From NCBI RefSeq assembly GCF_000002995.4, contig NW_025062479.1, positions 2,129,721 to 2,193,720 on the forward strand: a stretch of DNA of 64,000 nt, in the 5' to 3' direction. Shown piece by piece: positions 39,878-54,879 of the stretch. Numbering within the stretch: the stretch's first letter is position 1; each line of letters opens with the position of its first letter. Both the position numbers and the translations under genes were made by a program. The stretch comes from Brugia malayi. Lineage: Eukaryota > Nematoda > Chromadorea > Rhabditida > Onchocercidae. The notes beneath the pieces are model-generated. The model saw nothing but the letters and a program-made list of their open reading frames with translations. It was not told the origin of the DNA and made no database searches.

Positions 39878-40685
39878 TAGATGAACCAGAAAAAATGATC
39901 GCTGCTTGTGAGTACCACCGGGACCGGTTTAACTGATGAATACAAACACATACTTCATATCAGTGGAAAGAAGAAATTTTATGCGTTTTTTAATCTAGCT
40001 AGCATCTTATAGAAAGTCACTGTATTTTGTATTTCTCAATTCTTCTCTCATCATTCCAATCGACATTCTCTGAAGTTAACTAAATTAATTGAATGATTCC
40101 GTTATTCATCACCACAAAATGTGGCATTACTCCAATGTCAACAATGAGTAAAATGATTAAATTAAAATAACTGAGAATGAAAGAATTCGTTAAAATTTTC
40201 GAGTCACTGATGATGCAAGCAAGCAATTTTAGATCATCGGTTAGGAAGAATTTTATTTGTCTAAACATTATATGTGAGTGGTTTAGACTGCTGCACACTG
40301 GTAAATCATTCGGTACAAACCTGGAATTATCCCAATTATTTTTTATAACACCTTGAAATAAACCAAGTCTTTAAATTTCAATATAAAACAAAACGAACCG
40401 TTTTAAGTCACATACACTTTTTCTAAATAAACAGTAATGTTAAGCAAATATTTACAGTTCTTTTGCTAATATTTATGTAGGGCTTTTAAACACTTATCAT
40501 ATGGAAAAAAAATTATTCATCAACTTTGCAATTTTCTAACATAGACAAAAATAAGCAGTTGAAAAAACAAATAAACAACACGAAAATAATAACAAAGTCA
40601 GGTAATATTTGGTTCCATCTGTATGCATATAGCAAATGAATTCAAAAAAGCATTTTTTTTGCTTAAACGAAAGATACGAATATGC
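39802..40685. repeat. Direct repeat copy A (about 0.88 kb)
   Basis: Nearly identical to 45,549-46,439 in the same orientation. Differences are a handful of substitutions and small indels (for example ATCTTATAG versus ATCTTACTATAG, and the length of a T run near the end). Homology begins abruptly at AATGCAAGCG and ends at GAATATGC. It covers the promoter side and the first 76 coding bases of the membrane-protein gene found intact next to copy B. Confidence 0.93.
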
Positions 40686-41183
40686 TAACCCTGTGAAGCG
40701 TAATACAATCTAAGAAACTTAATGAGCGGTTGAGAAACTGATAATGAATTGAGACTAAGGTGAATCAATATAAACTGCATAGATTTATGAATTAGAAGAA
40801 CGTTGTATTAACCACGAGAAAAAAACACGGATATACAACAACCAAAGGTTGGATACTGACAAATTGATTTGTTGAGAATTGTAAATGATTCCCTTTTTTT
40901 TTTTTATATAATTTCAAAAAATTTCATCCATTGAAGTATTTCGAAGCTACAACGGCATGAAACTCTATAAAATTAAATGTTGCAAGTCACACAAATCATA
41001 AAGCCTAGTGCAATCATCTAAAATTTGTAAACCCCATTAATAAAATGAAATCCAGTGGAATGGAAACAAATAATTTATAGCAATTTCTGAAAGCTTCTCC
41101 TAAGTTTCAAAATCCGGTTGTATAGTTATCGGCGTAATACATTAAAATACTGACAGAAAATAAAGAGTTGCTCACTAAGTAAA
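40686..41183. other. 3' flank of PCYT2
   Basis: Unique A/T-rich sequence between copy A of the repeat and the PCYT2 stop codon. It probably includes the PCYT2 3' UTR. No gene was seen. Confidence 0.6.
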
Positions 41184-44225
<3,042 letters not shown>

Positions 44226-44270
44226 TTAGATGAACTTATTTGCTGTAGTAGAAGTATTACACCTGCAAGA
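44226..44270 (-). other. 5' splice acceptor before PCYT2 ATG
   Basis: A pyrimidine-rich TTCTTGCAG acceptor ends at 44,263 on the minus strand, giving a 37-base leader before the ATG. This is typical of a spliced-leader addition site. No 5' UTR exon was identified. Confidence 0.55.
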
Positions 44271-44966
44271 AGAAAGAAGTAAATTGCTTCTATTAACATT
44301 AAAATAGAAAACTTAATAAAACGATGGTTAATTCAAACAAAAATTAAAGCTTCATTGAAGCGTTTTACGCGCCCAACATATGACTTAGCAATAAAACAGA
44401 TATAAAAGCAACACACATGATCTTTTAAAAAGATCAAATTAAAGCTTACATAATAGTTACTAGAATAAAATTAACCGGATTAAGAGCCTACTAATCCGCA
44501 TTTGAAACTATAGAAGGCTATATTGGCATGAGAAAAAAAAGTAATATAAACAAGATACGACAGTTTTACAAATATTAAAGGCCTATGTAGTTCACGGAGA
44601 TGAAGCACTCAGAAAAGACAAAATTAAATAATAAATGAGATAAGGTATTCTATTTAACGGTGTTAAAAAAGTTAAATAGATTTAAAATTTACAGAAATAA
44701 ATAGCATGTTCAACATGTTAGGTAAGAAGTAAAATGTTAGTGTCGGTTGTTGAGGAAAAAAAACCGATTGAACGGCAACAAAAGAAATGATTACGAATGC
44801 TGAAGCAATTAAAATGAGCACATCTGGAGGTAAACATGCTGGTGTTTGCCTTCTTTTCATTTTTTTTTTGATTTTGCAAAAAAAGAAAAAAAATACATTG
44901 AATATTGGAAATTATAAATAGATACAAAAAAAAGGGAAAATATGAGTGATTAATCAAAATGATTAC

Positions 44967-45624
44967 ATCTTTTGAGGGTGAAATGCAATGCAATAATGAG
45001 GAGATTTGATAGGAGAAATGAGAGCTATGTCTGTCCGAAAAGAAGGACGCGAGGTTGACGAACTGTGACATAGTAATGATAATGGCAATAAAAGCCCAAA
45101 CATTAATCCAATGTTTAATCAATGGCCACCACTCAAATACTTCAAGTTCTAGGAGTTTCCAGTGTAAGAAAGAAAGAATGGAATGTTTAAACAAATGATC
45201 GACACGATAACCAAAAAATGCTTATAACTCTTCCAATAATGCAAAAATTGTTTGCTATACTATCGCCTATCTCATTAATTCTTTCTCTTCACAGTCAATG
45301 CAAAATTCGTACTTTTTCTGGATACAAAAAAATTCTAACTTCCTCATTGTTGTAAAATTAAAAGTCATTCAAATCACATTTCGGGAAGTGCTTAATTTTG
45401 AACGTACCAGGAAGTAATAAATAGGTAGTAAAAAATGCAAGTGCAAAAATGATCAGTTTAGTTTTAAAATTAGGAAAAGGAGTTCCTGGTAGGTTATAAC
45501 AAACAAACGTTTTGCGTGGAAGACACGTGAAAACACGCAAACGTAAATAATGCAAGCGAACTTCAATGGTGAGAATGGCTTGTGCAAAAGTAGCTATTAA
45601 CAGGAATAGAAAGACAAGTTTCAT
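44967..45624 (-). CDS. Putative multi-pass membrane protein (partial model)
   Basis: Exon 1 (45408-45624) and exon 2 (44967-45148) join in phase at good splice sites and give 133 residues before a donor at 44,966. Residues 1-18 form a signal peptide or first membrane segment (MKLVFLFLLIATFAQAIL). A Cys-containing loop follows, then a second membrane segment (KLIIFALAFFTTYLLL), the motif ELEVFEWWPLIKHW, and a third (AFIAIIITM). A further exon probably lies at about 44,672-44,860, where one frame encodes another hydrophobic segment (VLILIASAFVIISFVAV). The phase from exon 2 does not enter that frame without an unseen exon or another splice site. Read-through of the intron would instead end at 44,718. 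The family was not recognised. The first 76 coding bases and upstream DNA are duplicated 5.7 kb away. VPS11 is divergent upstream. Confidence 0.5.
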
Positions 45625-46439
45625 TAGATGAACCAGAAAAAATGATCGCTGCTTGTGAGTACCACCGGGACCGGTTTAACTGATGAATACAAACACATAC
45701 TTCATATCAGTGGAAAGAAGAAATTTTATGCGTTTTTTAATCTAGCTAGCATCTTACTATAGAAAGTCACTGTATTTTGTATTTCTCAATTCTTCTCTCA
45801 TCATTCCAATCGACATTTCTCTGAAGTTAACTAAATTAATTGAATGATTCCGTTATTCATCACCACAAAATGTGGCATTACTCCAATGTCAACAATGAGT
45901 AAAATGATTAAATTAAAATAACTGAGAATGAAAGAATTCGTTAAAATTTTCGAGTCACTGATGATGCAAGCAAGCAATTTTAGATCATCGGTTAGGAAGA
46001 ATTTTATTTGTCTAAACATTATATGTGAGTGGTTTAGACTGCTGCACACTGGTAAATCATTCGGTACAAACCTGGAATTATCCCAATTATTTTTTATAAC
46101 ACCTTGAAATAAACCAAGTCTTTAAATTTCAATATAAAACAAAACGAACCGTTTTAAGTCACATACACTTTTTCTAAATAAACAGTAATGTTAAGCAAAT
46201 ATTTACAGTTCTTTTGCTAATATTTATGTAGGGCTTTTAAACACTTATCATATGGAAAAAAAATTATTCATCAACTTTGCAAGTTTCTAACATAGACAAA
46301 AATAAGCAGTTGAAAAAACAAATAAACAACACGAAAATAATAACAAAGTCAGGTAATATTTGGTTCCATCTGTATGCATACAGCAAATAAATTCAAAAAA
46401 GCGTTTTTTTTTTTGCTTAAACGAAAGATACGAATATGC
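45549..46439. repeat. Direct repeat copy B (about 0.89 kb)
   Basis: The partner of 39,802-40,685, with the offset about 5.75 kb. It includes the ATG and signal-peptide codons of the membrane-protein gene and about 815 bases upstream, that is, its likely promoter. Copy B is the probable source because it is continuous with the rest of the gene. Confidence 0.93.
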
Positions 46440-47220
46440 ACTTATTGTCAGCAGAAAAAAAAGCGAACCATCGAAAAACTTTTAGTAGAAATCGTAAAAT
46501 GCTTGTTTTAGCATACAGACAGACTGTCAAAGACAGAAAAGCTTTACAATTTGGTAGTGAAAAAAAAAAAGGCCATCTGAATCGTAATGATTCTTTCAAA
46601 TGGCAAATCGGATGACAAATAAACTAGCCAACTAGTAAGGGGACCACATCCCATGAACATAAATATTTTTAGTTTAGCCTTATCACATTTTTTCCTTTTT
46701 CTTTCGTTTCTTTTTTTTAGATTTTACTGTTCTGAAATTTTTTTCCAACTTGTTTCTTTCTGCACAAAAGGGACTAACTCGTTTTCTTAAACTGAAATAA
46801 TTTCCAAGAACGGAAATTACTTCAAAATTATTGATTAACCCTTTGTCCTCTGAAATGGTCCCATAAAATTAACAAAGAATGAGATAAAGATGTTTTATAG
46901 GCAATTCAAAAGAGATAATGAATTAATTAAGTAAATTACAATTATACTTTCATCTTTTTTTTTTTTTATTCGAAATGTGAAAATTTTTCAACCAAATTTC
47001 TTCTGCATTCCAACTCCCTCTGTTACACTATAATTGATGCACGTTTGCTCTCTGATTCTCAACATCACATGAAGAAAGTGCAATTAATAGCTAGAAAAAA
47101 AATTGAATTAATTAATTAATTCAACGTGAATACGGACGGTTACTGCATTTCAGATTTATTTTCATGCTATTTCATAACAGAAGTACGGATAATATAATAC
47201 TTTAACTTCTATATTTCAAA
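46440..47220. other. Non-coding intergenic sequence
   Basis: A/T-rich spacer between the repeat and the VPS11 5' region. No gene was seen. Confidence 0.6.
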
Positions 47221-47224
47221 ACAC

Positions 47225-47640
47225 ATAAACACAACCACACAGGATCTCCATCCCCAAGTCACGTAACGCACGCACCACATAAGCGCCACACAATCTCAGC
47301 AAAGCGTCCCCCTGACCGTCTAACTGCTAGTATAACGCGACAAGTCGCACCACCTGAATACACGTATCTCGCAGTTCCCTCGTTGTCTAATTTATTGCAT
47401 TCATTATTTCTTTGAAACTTGAAGGTACCAGTTGGACATTAATTGTCGAGAGTTCATTCAGGTCAAGTCACTTTGTGTCAGGGCAAGTTTTTCACTCAGT
47501 TATGCGTCAGTTCGTGGAAGTACTTTAGAGTAATGAGTACTGAAGTTCGAACAGACAATACAATTTCGTTTTGATGCGCGATAGTTGGTGTAACGGATTC
47601 ACGTAGATTTGCGGAGAACTTGTTGTAACATTCTTTTTTT
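47225..47640 (+). promoter_or_regulatory. Likely VPS11 promoter and 5' leader
   Basis: A clearly less A/T-rich block with many CpG dinucleotides (for example ACGTAACGCACGCACC and AACGCGACAAGTCGC), directly upstream of VPS11 and without an open frame. A CTGAAG site at 47,641-47,646 behind a T-rich tract could accept a spliced leader 40 bases before the ATG. Confidence 0.45.
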
Positions 47641-47686
47641 CTGAAGCCTAAACAAGACGAGCATTATCTGATCTGTTTGCCTTGGC

Positions 47687-50600
47687 ATGATGTCCTTAGT
47701 GGAAACTGGTTGGCGACAGTTTACTTTTTTTGAAAAGCACAATGTTTATGATCCGAATAATCCAAAATGCAGGTTTAATGGATTAAAGGTTTCTTTTCAA
47801 TTTCTGTTTTTTCTTTTTTTTTTTTGCAATGTATGGAAATATATGATGACCGGTTTCATGAAAAACTCGTCTAAGTTCCATTATGAAGATACAGATAGAC
47901 GTGTTGCTGATTATTAGATTTTGGATGTATTTGCAGAATCTTAAAGCATTTCGTTCTGTATCTGGTGTTGGATTCACGGTATTTGGAGAACCATGTGGTG
48001 CAATATTCAAATTATCGCGCAGTTTGGAAGAATACTGTTGGATTGCTCACAAACATTCACTGGCCGATATAGCTCTTGCTGGTCTTATTCTTGCGACGGT
48101 TGGAGTAAGTTGTTGAAATTTAATTGTTTAAATTTGAAAAATTAAGTTAACTTTCCGCGGATTAACGCATTTCATTTTGCAGATGTTCTTAGTTTCTGTC
48201 ATTCAGATTGATTAATTGCAGTGTTTTAGTTACACTGAGCGCTGTTTAGAAAAATATACAATTGATGACACTTAAGGTTTCAAAAACTGAAAAGAAATTA
48301 GAGATGACAAACTTGCAAGGTGTATGATGCTAAAAGCTAGAAAATATTCAAAAATGAACTGCAAATAAGGATAAACTTGCACAGTTTATCGAAATAGTAA
48401 CAAATAATAAAGATGTGAAATCATAAAGTTAATACAGAATGAAAAAACGACTGATTTGCAGGAAGATGAAGAAGGGATTAATTCATTAGTTAAATTATGG
48501 CAATTAGATCGAATTGAGAAAGACGCGCCATTTTGTATACGCGTAATACGTGTATGTCCTCTGTTAGGTGTTGGACGTAGTACGCGAGCATGTGCCATAG
48601 CGTTAGACTCATCTTTACAACATATTGCTGTTGGCTTTGTTGATTCCTCCGTTGTTTATTCTGCAAGTAATATCAAAGAAAAGTGAATTTTAGCTCTTTT
48701 ATAACTTATGCATTTGTTTATAAATTTTTAATGGAGAAATTTACGTTCCAGCGTTATTGTCAAGCATGAACCGCTTAAAAAGTTAGGTCATTTTTCGTAC
48801 AAAAGTACGCGTCAGGAAGAATAATAACATAATTTAACAAATATATCCTGCTGTACTATCTTGAAATCATAGGATGGCATGCACGATCACTGTGGGAATT
48901 AGACAGATACATCGAAAATATTCAGCACATATTTCATATATTTCATGACTTTTGAAGGATCATTTTTTAATAGAATTTTAGATCTGGCAAATGGCTTACT
49001 GTGGTTAATGGTTCAAGTTCAGGACCAGGCGACGAAATAACAGGTGTTTTCCTTACGTGGACTGCTACTCAAGATCTGTGTATCTTATATTGTTTAACGC
49101 CGACATCTGTATTGTCTTTTTCAATTGCTAATAAAACTGTTACAAATAAGGTGTGTTTTAACCATTTTTCTTGTTTTTTCTTAGGATTATGTAAATTTTC
49201 TACACATATAAAGTAGTACCAAACGCTTTTTTAATTTTTTATTTTCTGAATAGTAAATGACTCTCTTTGAAGGTTGTACACGATGCTAAAGGTTGTTTGC
49301 GTGACTGCTGGAGTTTTAATGAAACGCGAAATCAACTTATTGTGGGTAGTACTGAGGTTTCTTAATGCATTTGATTTCTACTTGTCTAACAAAATTATAT
49401 TGTAAATGAATATTAGTTGCATATGTTTCATATTCTGCTACTTTTAAGTACAGATTACATTTCTTTAATAGAAATGTTTTAGCAAGGTCTGCATAATGTA
49501 TTTTATAGATGGTACACTTCTATGAAGCAGAACGGAGTTTGACAGCTGATCCTGACAGCGGTAAAGGTCGTTGCCATGCTCTTGGTCGAAGCAATGAAAA
49601 AATTCAATTAATTGCATTTGACTACCACGTTGCATTACTTACACGACAGCCAACTGCTATACCGTTAGTTTTCGAATTTAATTCGTAAAATAAGAGAAGA
49701 AAATTTTGAATTCATGGTGATCCTTGTGCTTTTTTTCAATAGTTTCTGAATCTTTTCTAAGTTATTTCAATGCTTTTACTACTGAACACATTACAAAGAA
49801 TTTTAACATTTATTTCAGATCGTCAAATGAAATATGGACATATGTTGTCTCAATATATGATACTGAAGGGCAGTGTGTTGCATTTTCGTGTGCTATTCCA
49901 GCTGTTTCAAGGATGTTTTTGTTGGATAATGTGTTAATGGTGCTTAGTCAAGATGGAACACTTTCAGCTCTTACAGAAAAAAGCATTAGTTCAAAATTGG
50001 ATATTTTGTTCAAGAAAAATTTGTATGACCTCGCTGTTGGGTCAGTTATTCTTCGATGTTCTACATTATTTCTTTAATCTTTCCCTTTTGTTTCACTTTA
50101 TATTTTGGAATTTTGTGTTCTGCAAATTACAGGGTTGCCAAGAGAAGTTCAGTTTCTTCGGAACATCTTCCTGAAATTTATAAGAAATATGGTGATTATT
50201 TGTACAGGTATGTGAATGATTACCCATATGCTATGTTATGTAATTTAACTTATCTTTATTTGCTTAAATGATTTATTCTAGAAGTGGAGATTTTGAAAAT
50301 GCAGTACAGCAGTACACGGAAACTGTCGGATACCTAGAACCATCATATGTTATTAAAAAGGTTTTGGTTCAGATAATTTCCCAGTTTCACAATTTACGTA
50401 TCATATTGCTTACTACGTGCATTTATTTGTTTGTACTGAGGTAATAGTTTTATTAATCAGTGTTTTCAAGCATAATAATTTTCAGTTCCTGGATGGTTCT
50501 CATATAAAAGAATTGTGTATGTATTTAGAAGTACTTCACGCTAAAGGTAAGGCAAACAGTCATCACACGACCATATTATTGAACTGTTATACTCGTTTGA

Positions 50601-53600
50601 CAGCACATGATAAAATTCGTGATTTTATTGACCGTAATTTTGAATGCAATATTGAAACAGCTGTTCAGGTATTATTTGAAATTTTAAAAACTAGTTAAAA
50701 AAAAAAAATTTTCTGTCGTTAACACATTGCAGTACGTAAAATGTATAACCGGTATTCACCTGCAAGAGTTTAAGTGTTTTTTTTTTAAAACCAAGAAAGT
50801 GTTTGATCATTAAATCACACAGATTAAATAATAATTACACTTTTTATTTTGAATCGTTCTTTTGCATTACATTGTCTTTCTTGATTGTTAACTTTAAGTT
50901 TAATGATCCAAAAAAAAGTTTTGAATAACTGGAACATAGGTGCTGCGTGCAGCAAATTTTACAACTGAAGCATGTCATCTCTGCGCGAAGCATAAGCATC
51001 ATGATGCGCTATTAAGTATCTTGATTGAAGATCGAGCCGATTATAAATCTGCGCTTAAATACATTGCTAAACTAGAAACTCCGCAGGTCTTTTCTTTTTT
51101 ATTAAAGTAAGAACATTTTGTATCAGTTGTTTCATAAGTATTCTGGGAAAGAGGAGTGAAATTCACTCACAGTTTTTCAAATTCAGATTGAGGAATGCTT
51201 GGAAAAATTCGGAAAATGCTTATTGATAAACAGCCCTGAAGAGACGATGAAGTTGTTGTCAGATAAAGCATGTTTCAGTTGGTAGTTTGATTATTTATTA
51301 TGAAGGTATAAAATAACATAATAGTACAAAATAACACTGTTGCGCTTTCCTGGTTTATTGTTTTCTAATTGCAACGGTTTATCATAATTGAGTGAAAGTT
51401 ATGGGATCGCTATCTTAAAAGTTTGGTGATTGACGTTTTTTACGGGTACGTTGATGATATTTGCCTCCAAGAAAAGGGAATCGAAGTGGTGAAATTTCAG
51501 GTCAAATTAATTCTCTTGCTCTGATGAAGGTTTTCATTGGATTACCTACACAATGTACCAGATTCATAGAGACAGCACTAAAGAAGGTATTCAGTTTTTG
51601 AATCTTATGCTTTGAGTTCAAAATAACTGAAATTTATTGGACAATATTTCAAGATTTTAACATTATGCACAAACAGTGAAGGACTGTCATGTCTAACAGA
51701 TAGTTTAGGTGTGATGTCGCCTGTTATGTAGCACGCACTTTTTGTGTTCTTTTATCTATTCAGTTTATTCTATTTTCAGGATAAGAAAAATAATGAAAAG
51801 TTGCGTAATTTACTATTGGAGCTTCGCCTTCGTCAGTGGGCACTACGTGACGAGGTTTTTCTTTATTGGGTTTGGGTTGTATTGCGGGAATATGGTTTTA
51901 ATTGATGATTGTTGCTAATACTTTTATTATTCAGCATGGCTATCTTTCATTTTCTTTTATTTGTTAGTCAAAAATTTCTGATTACTACGTTTCATGATAC
52001 GCCTAATCATGATGAGGAAATTATGGAATTAATCACAGACGAAAATTTGGAAGAATCCTTGGAATTATGTCAACTATTCAATTATATCCCTGGAATCATT
52101 TATATATATAAGAAGATGAAAAGGTAGAATTGTAAAGATTACTAGAGGTAAACTGCACAATAATTTTCGGTATTTTAATCTATTAGTTTAAATTTTTTAG
52201 ATATGATAAACTTATCGAATACTACATGCGACAAAATAAGCTCAGAGAAATTGTTGAATTTTGTGAAGAAAAAAAGTTTGTTTTAAATTCTTTTCTCTCA
52301 TTTCAGACCTTTATAGCTTCATGAGTTAAGCAAACTTGTGCAATCTTTTTTGGCTTTTGCAACAACTTCAAGTTGAGCAAGTAACAATAACTGTTATCTT
52401 CAGCAGTCGTGACCTATGGATCGACACAGTAGTATTCGCTTCTCGTGGAAAGGATGTAGATCCCGACGCAATAAAATTTTTACTTGAACGGTTAGATTGT
52501 TGGGTGTAATTTTTCGGACTGAAATTTAATTTCTTTTTTCATCAAGTTTGTTTATTTGCTTGCAGAATTGAGGCGACGAATAGCATCCATCCACTCGTTG
52601 TTCTCGAAATTCTTTCTAAAAGTGACAAAATTTGTGTTGGTCACGTGAGAGATTATATTGTCAATTGGATGGAGAAACAAAATGCTCAGGTACTCAGATA
52701 TTTTTCATAAATGATAATATCTACAGTGTTTCCATATCTTAATTTGAATTTGAAGTAACATATTAATTCTAATTGTATTCAATTTCGGTAACTGATGTAG
52801 TTTGTATTTTCTTTTTTTCCTGTAATTATTAGTATTAAGCCATCCATTTGTTTAGCCAGTGCCGTTTTTTTTTTTTTTTTTGTGGTGGTAGTGTGGCTCT
52901 TCGTGGAAAAGGATACATATTATTTTGGGGATCGTTCATTGTTAAACTGCTGTTAAAAAATGAATAAACAATTTTGTTTCTTAATCATTAGTAAGTGAAT
53001 ATTTGAGGTTGAGAAGGATGAAGAAGCCATTCTCGAAGAGGAGACGAAAATGGCCGAAATTGAGGAACAAATTGACAGTATTACTTACAAGTTCGTATTT
53101 TAAAAGCTTTATATCTTTACCGACTGTAGATCTAAATAATTGATTACGTCATTTGACTCGAAAATTTTGTTTAGTTTTGCAGAGTGCAAATTTTTCAAAT
53201 GAACAAATGTTCTGCATGTGACACCTCTCTTCAACTACCTGCTGTACATTTCCTATGCAAACATTCCTACCATGCTCACTGCCTGGAATCATATAGTGAA
53301 AAGGCTGACTATTGCCCAGCTTGTATACGAAACAGCTTTAATGAAAGGTTTAATAACAATTACTTGATTCTTCAGTGGTAGAAAGACTACAGAGCATTTT
53401 ATATCATTTCATAAATTTATGCATGATTTTACGTAATATGACTTCATTGATAAAGTTGTATTGATTAACTTTATGGATTTTTAGGATGCAAAGTGATAAT
53501 GGGAAAGATTTCTCCACACGTAGCGCTTATATTCAATTTCAGAATGAGGTATATGTTTTATGATCTAACATTGTTTGTTAAATGAGTCAAAAAAAAAAAA

Positions 53601-53985
53601 AAAAAAGACGAAAGTTAAATGAGTCAAAACAAAAAAAAAAAAAAGGATGATCGAGTAGTGTTATATTGATTGTCTAATACATGACACTTAATTTTAGGTA
53701 AACGAATCAGTCGATTGTATGACCCTCATTTCTTCGTATATTGGTGACGGACTTTTCGATCCGTGGTCAAAGGGTCCTCAGTCGGATACTAGTGCAATGA
53801 ACAAAATAAATGTAAATCAGTTCGAGGATCAGTCATCCGAAAAAACAATTTCAATGAGCACAACAATATATAATCCTTTTCTTACTCCAAAAACGATGAA
53901 TTCAGATACAGCAAAATCTGTGCAATCTACCAATCCTTTTGATGTTCATGATGATTCCAAGAATCCCTTCGAAGAGGACTTATGA
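47687..53985 (+). CDS. VPS11: Vacuolar protein sorting protein VPS11 (HOPS/CORVET)
   Basis: Twenty-two exons: 47687-47788, 47937-48104, 48462-48682, 48982-49150, 49273-49356, 49509-49663, 49819-50040, 50133-50207, 50282-50360, 50486-50668, 50940-51086, 51187-51277, 51501-51586, 51780-51854, about 52017-52123, 52201-52275, 52404-52490, 52566-52689, 53008-53090, 53183-53347, 53485-53548 and 53698-53985. This gives 949 aa; human VPS11 is 941. An N-terminal beta-propeller (about 1-370) is followed by the helical repeat region (KLDILFKKNL, QQYTETVGYLEPSYVIKK, HHTTILLNCYTRL), a coiled coil near 755-775 and a RING-H2 (C787, C790, C803, H805, H808, C811, C822, C825). VPS11 is a core subunit of the tethers that drive endosome and lysosome fusion. 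The last exon encodes a tail with DPW and three NPF motifs. The exon 14/15 junction is weak. Confidence 0.95.
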
Positions 53986-54390
53986 TTATTGCTGTGCAAA
54001 ATTTTGAAATTGTAGAAAATGAGAGATATATTCTTGGATATTTTTCTCCTTACTAGTCGACAGGAATGCATATAAAAATATGCCTTATAATTTCTGCGTT
54101 TTACTAACTACATTATAGCTAGTCTTGTATATCATCTGATAAAATTTTCTTACGCAAGCAGTGAAAGTCTAATTGTGGTGCTAAAAATAAGTTTTACAGT
54201 TGAATGGGTAACTTATGTTACTTTTGTTGTATGAATATAGAGATTCTATATAACATAAGTGATTCATAAACATGTTGATGTGAAGATTTCAAGGATGGCT
54301 TCCATAAATTGACACCTTTACTCTGTCGAACAATTGTTCGTGTTGCTGACTTACCGAATTTGACGGATCGAATCTATTCAAGAAACACCA

Positions 54391-54396
54391 AATAAA
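54391..54396 (+). terminator. Poly(A) signal for VPS11
   Basis: AATAAA about 405 bases after the VPS11 stop, the clearest canonical signal in its 3' flank. Confidence 0.5.
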
Positions 54397-54691
54397 ATCT
54401 ATTCAAATTGAAATCTTCCTACTGATGCACTCTTTTTTAAATCCTTCGAGGCCTCCTCACCTTCCGCCGGTATGAATTTTTGTTTTAAGATTGCTTCTGT
54501 TTAGTACAGCCGAATATTTGGTGCAGGTTGATTTCTTTAGGAGAGGTTTTATACTTGGACGTTATAGGATAGTTGTGGTTTACCATAATAGATTCAATTA
54601 TTCTGTGGTGTTTCTTTTCAATGATCCAGATGATATTCGCTTAGGTAAGGATGTCAACAGTGTAGAATAACACAAAGGATTTGAGACAAGT

Positions 54692-54697
54692 TTTATT
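54692..54697 (-). terminator. Poly(A) signal on minus strand
   Basis: TTTATT on the plus strand reads AATAAA on the minus strand. It lies downstream of the small-exon region at 54.9-56.0 kb and is convergent with the VPS11 end. Confidence 0.35.
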
Positions 54698-54879
54698 TGG
54701 CAAATAAAATAAAACAAGAAACAATTGTTGAAGTAGTAAAAAAGAAATGAGTACAATGGACTTCAATTTTTATATAGTGAGCATTAACATGCATCTTTAC
54801 AGAAAAAAAAAAGACAACAAACAAGTCAGTAGAATACAGCTAACAACCTCTTAAACAACAAGCAAATATTAGTTTGGCT

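Noticed and set aside
45831..46049. Identical 72-codon minus-strand frame present in both copies of the 0.89-kb repeat (also 40080-40298)
   Set aside because: Its preservation is explained by the near identity of the whole repeat. It lies in the likely upstream region of the membrane-protein gene and shows no domain.
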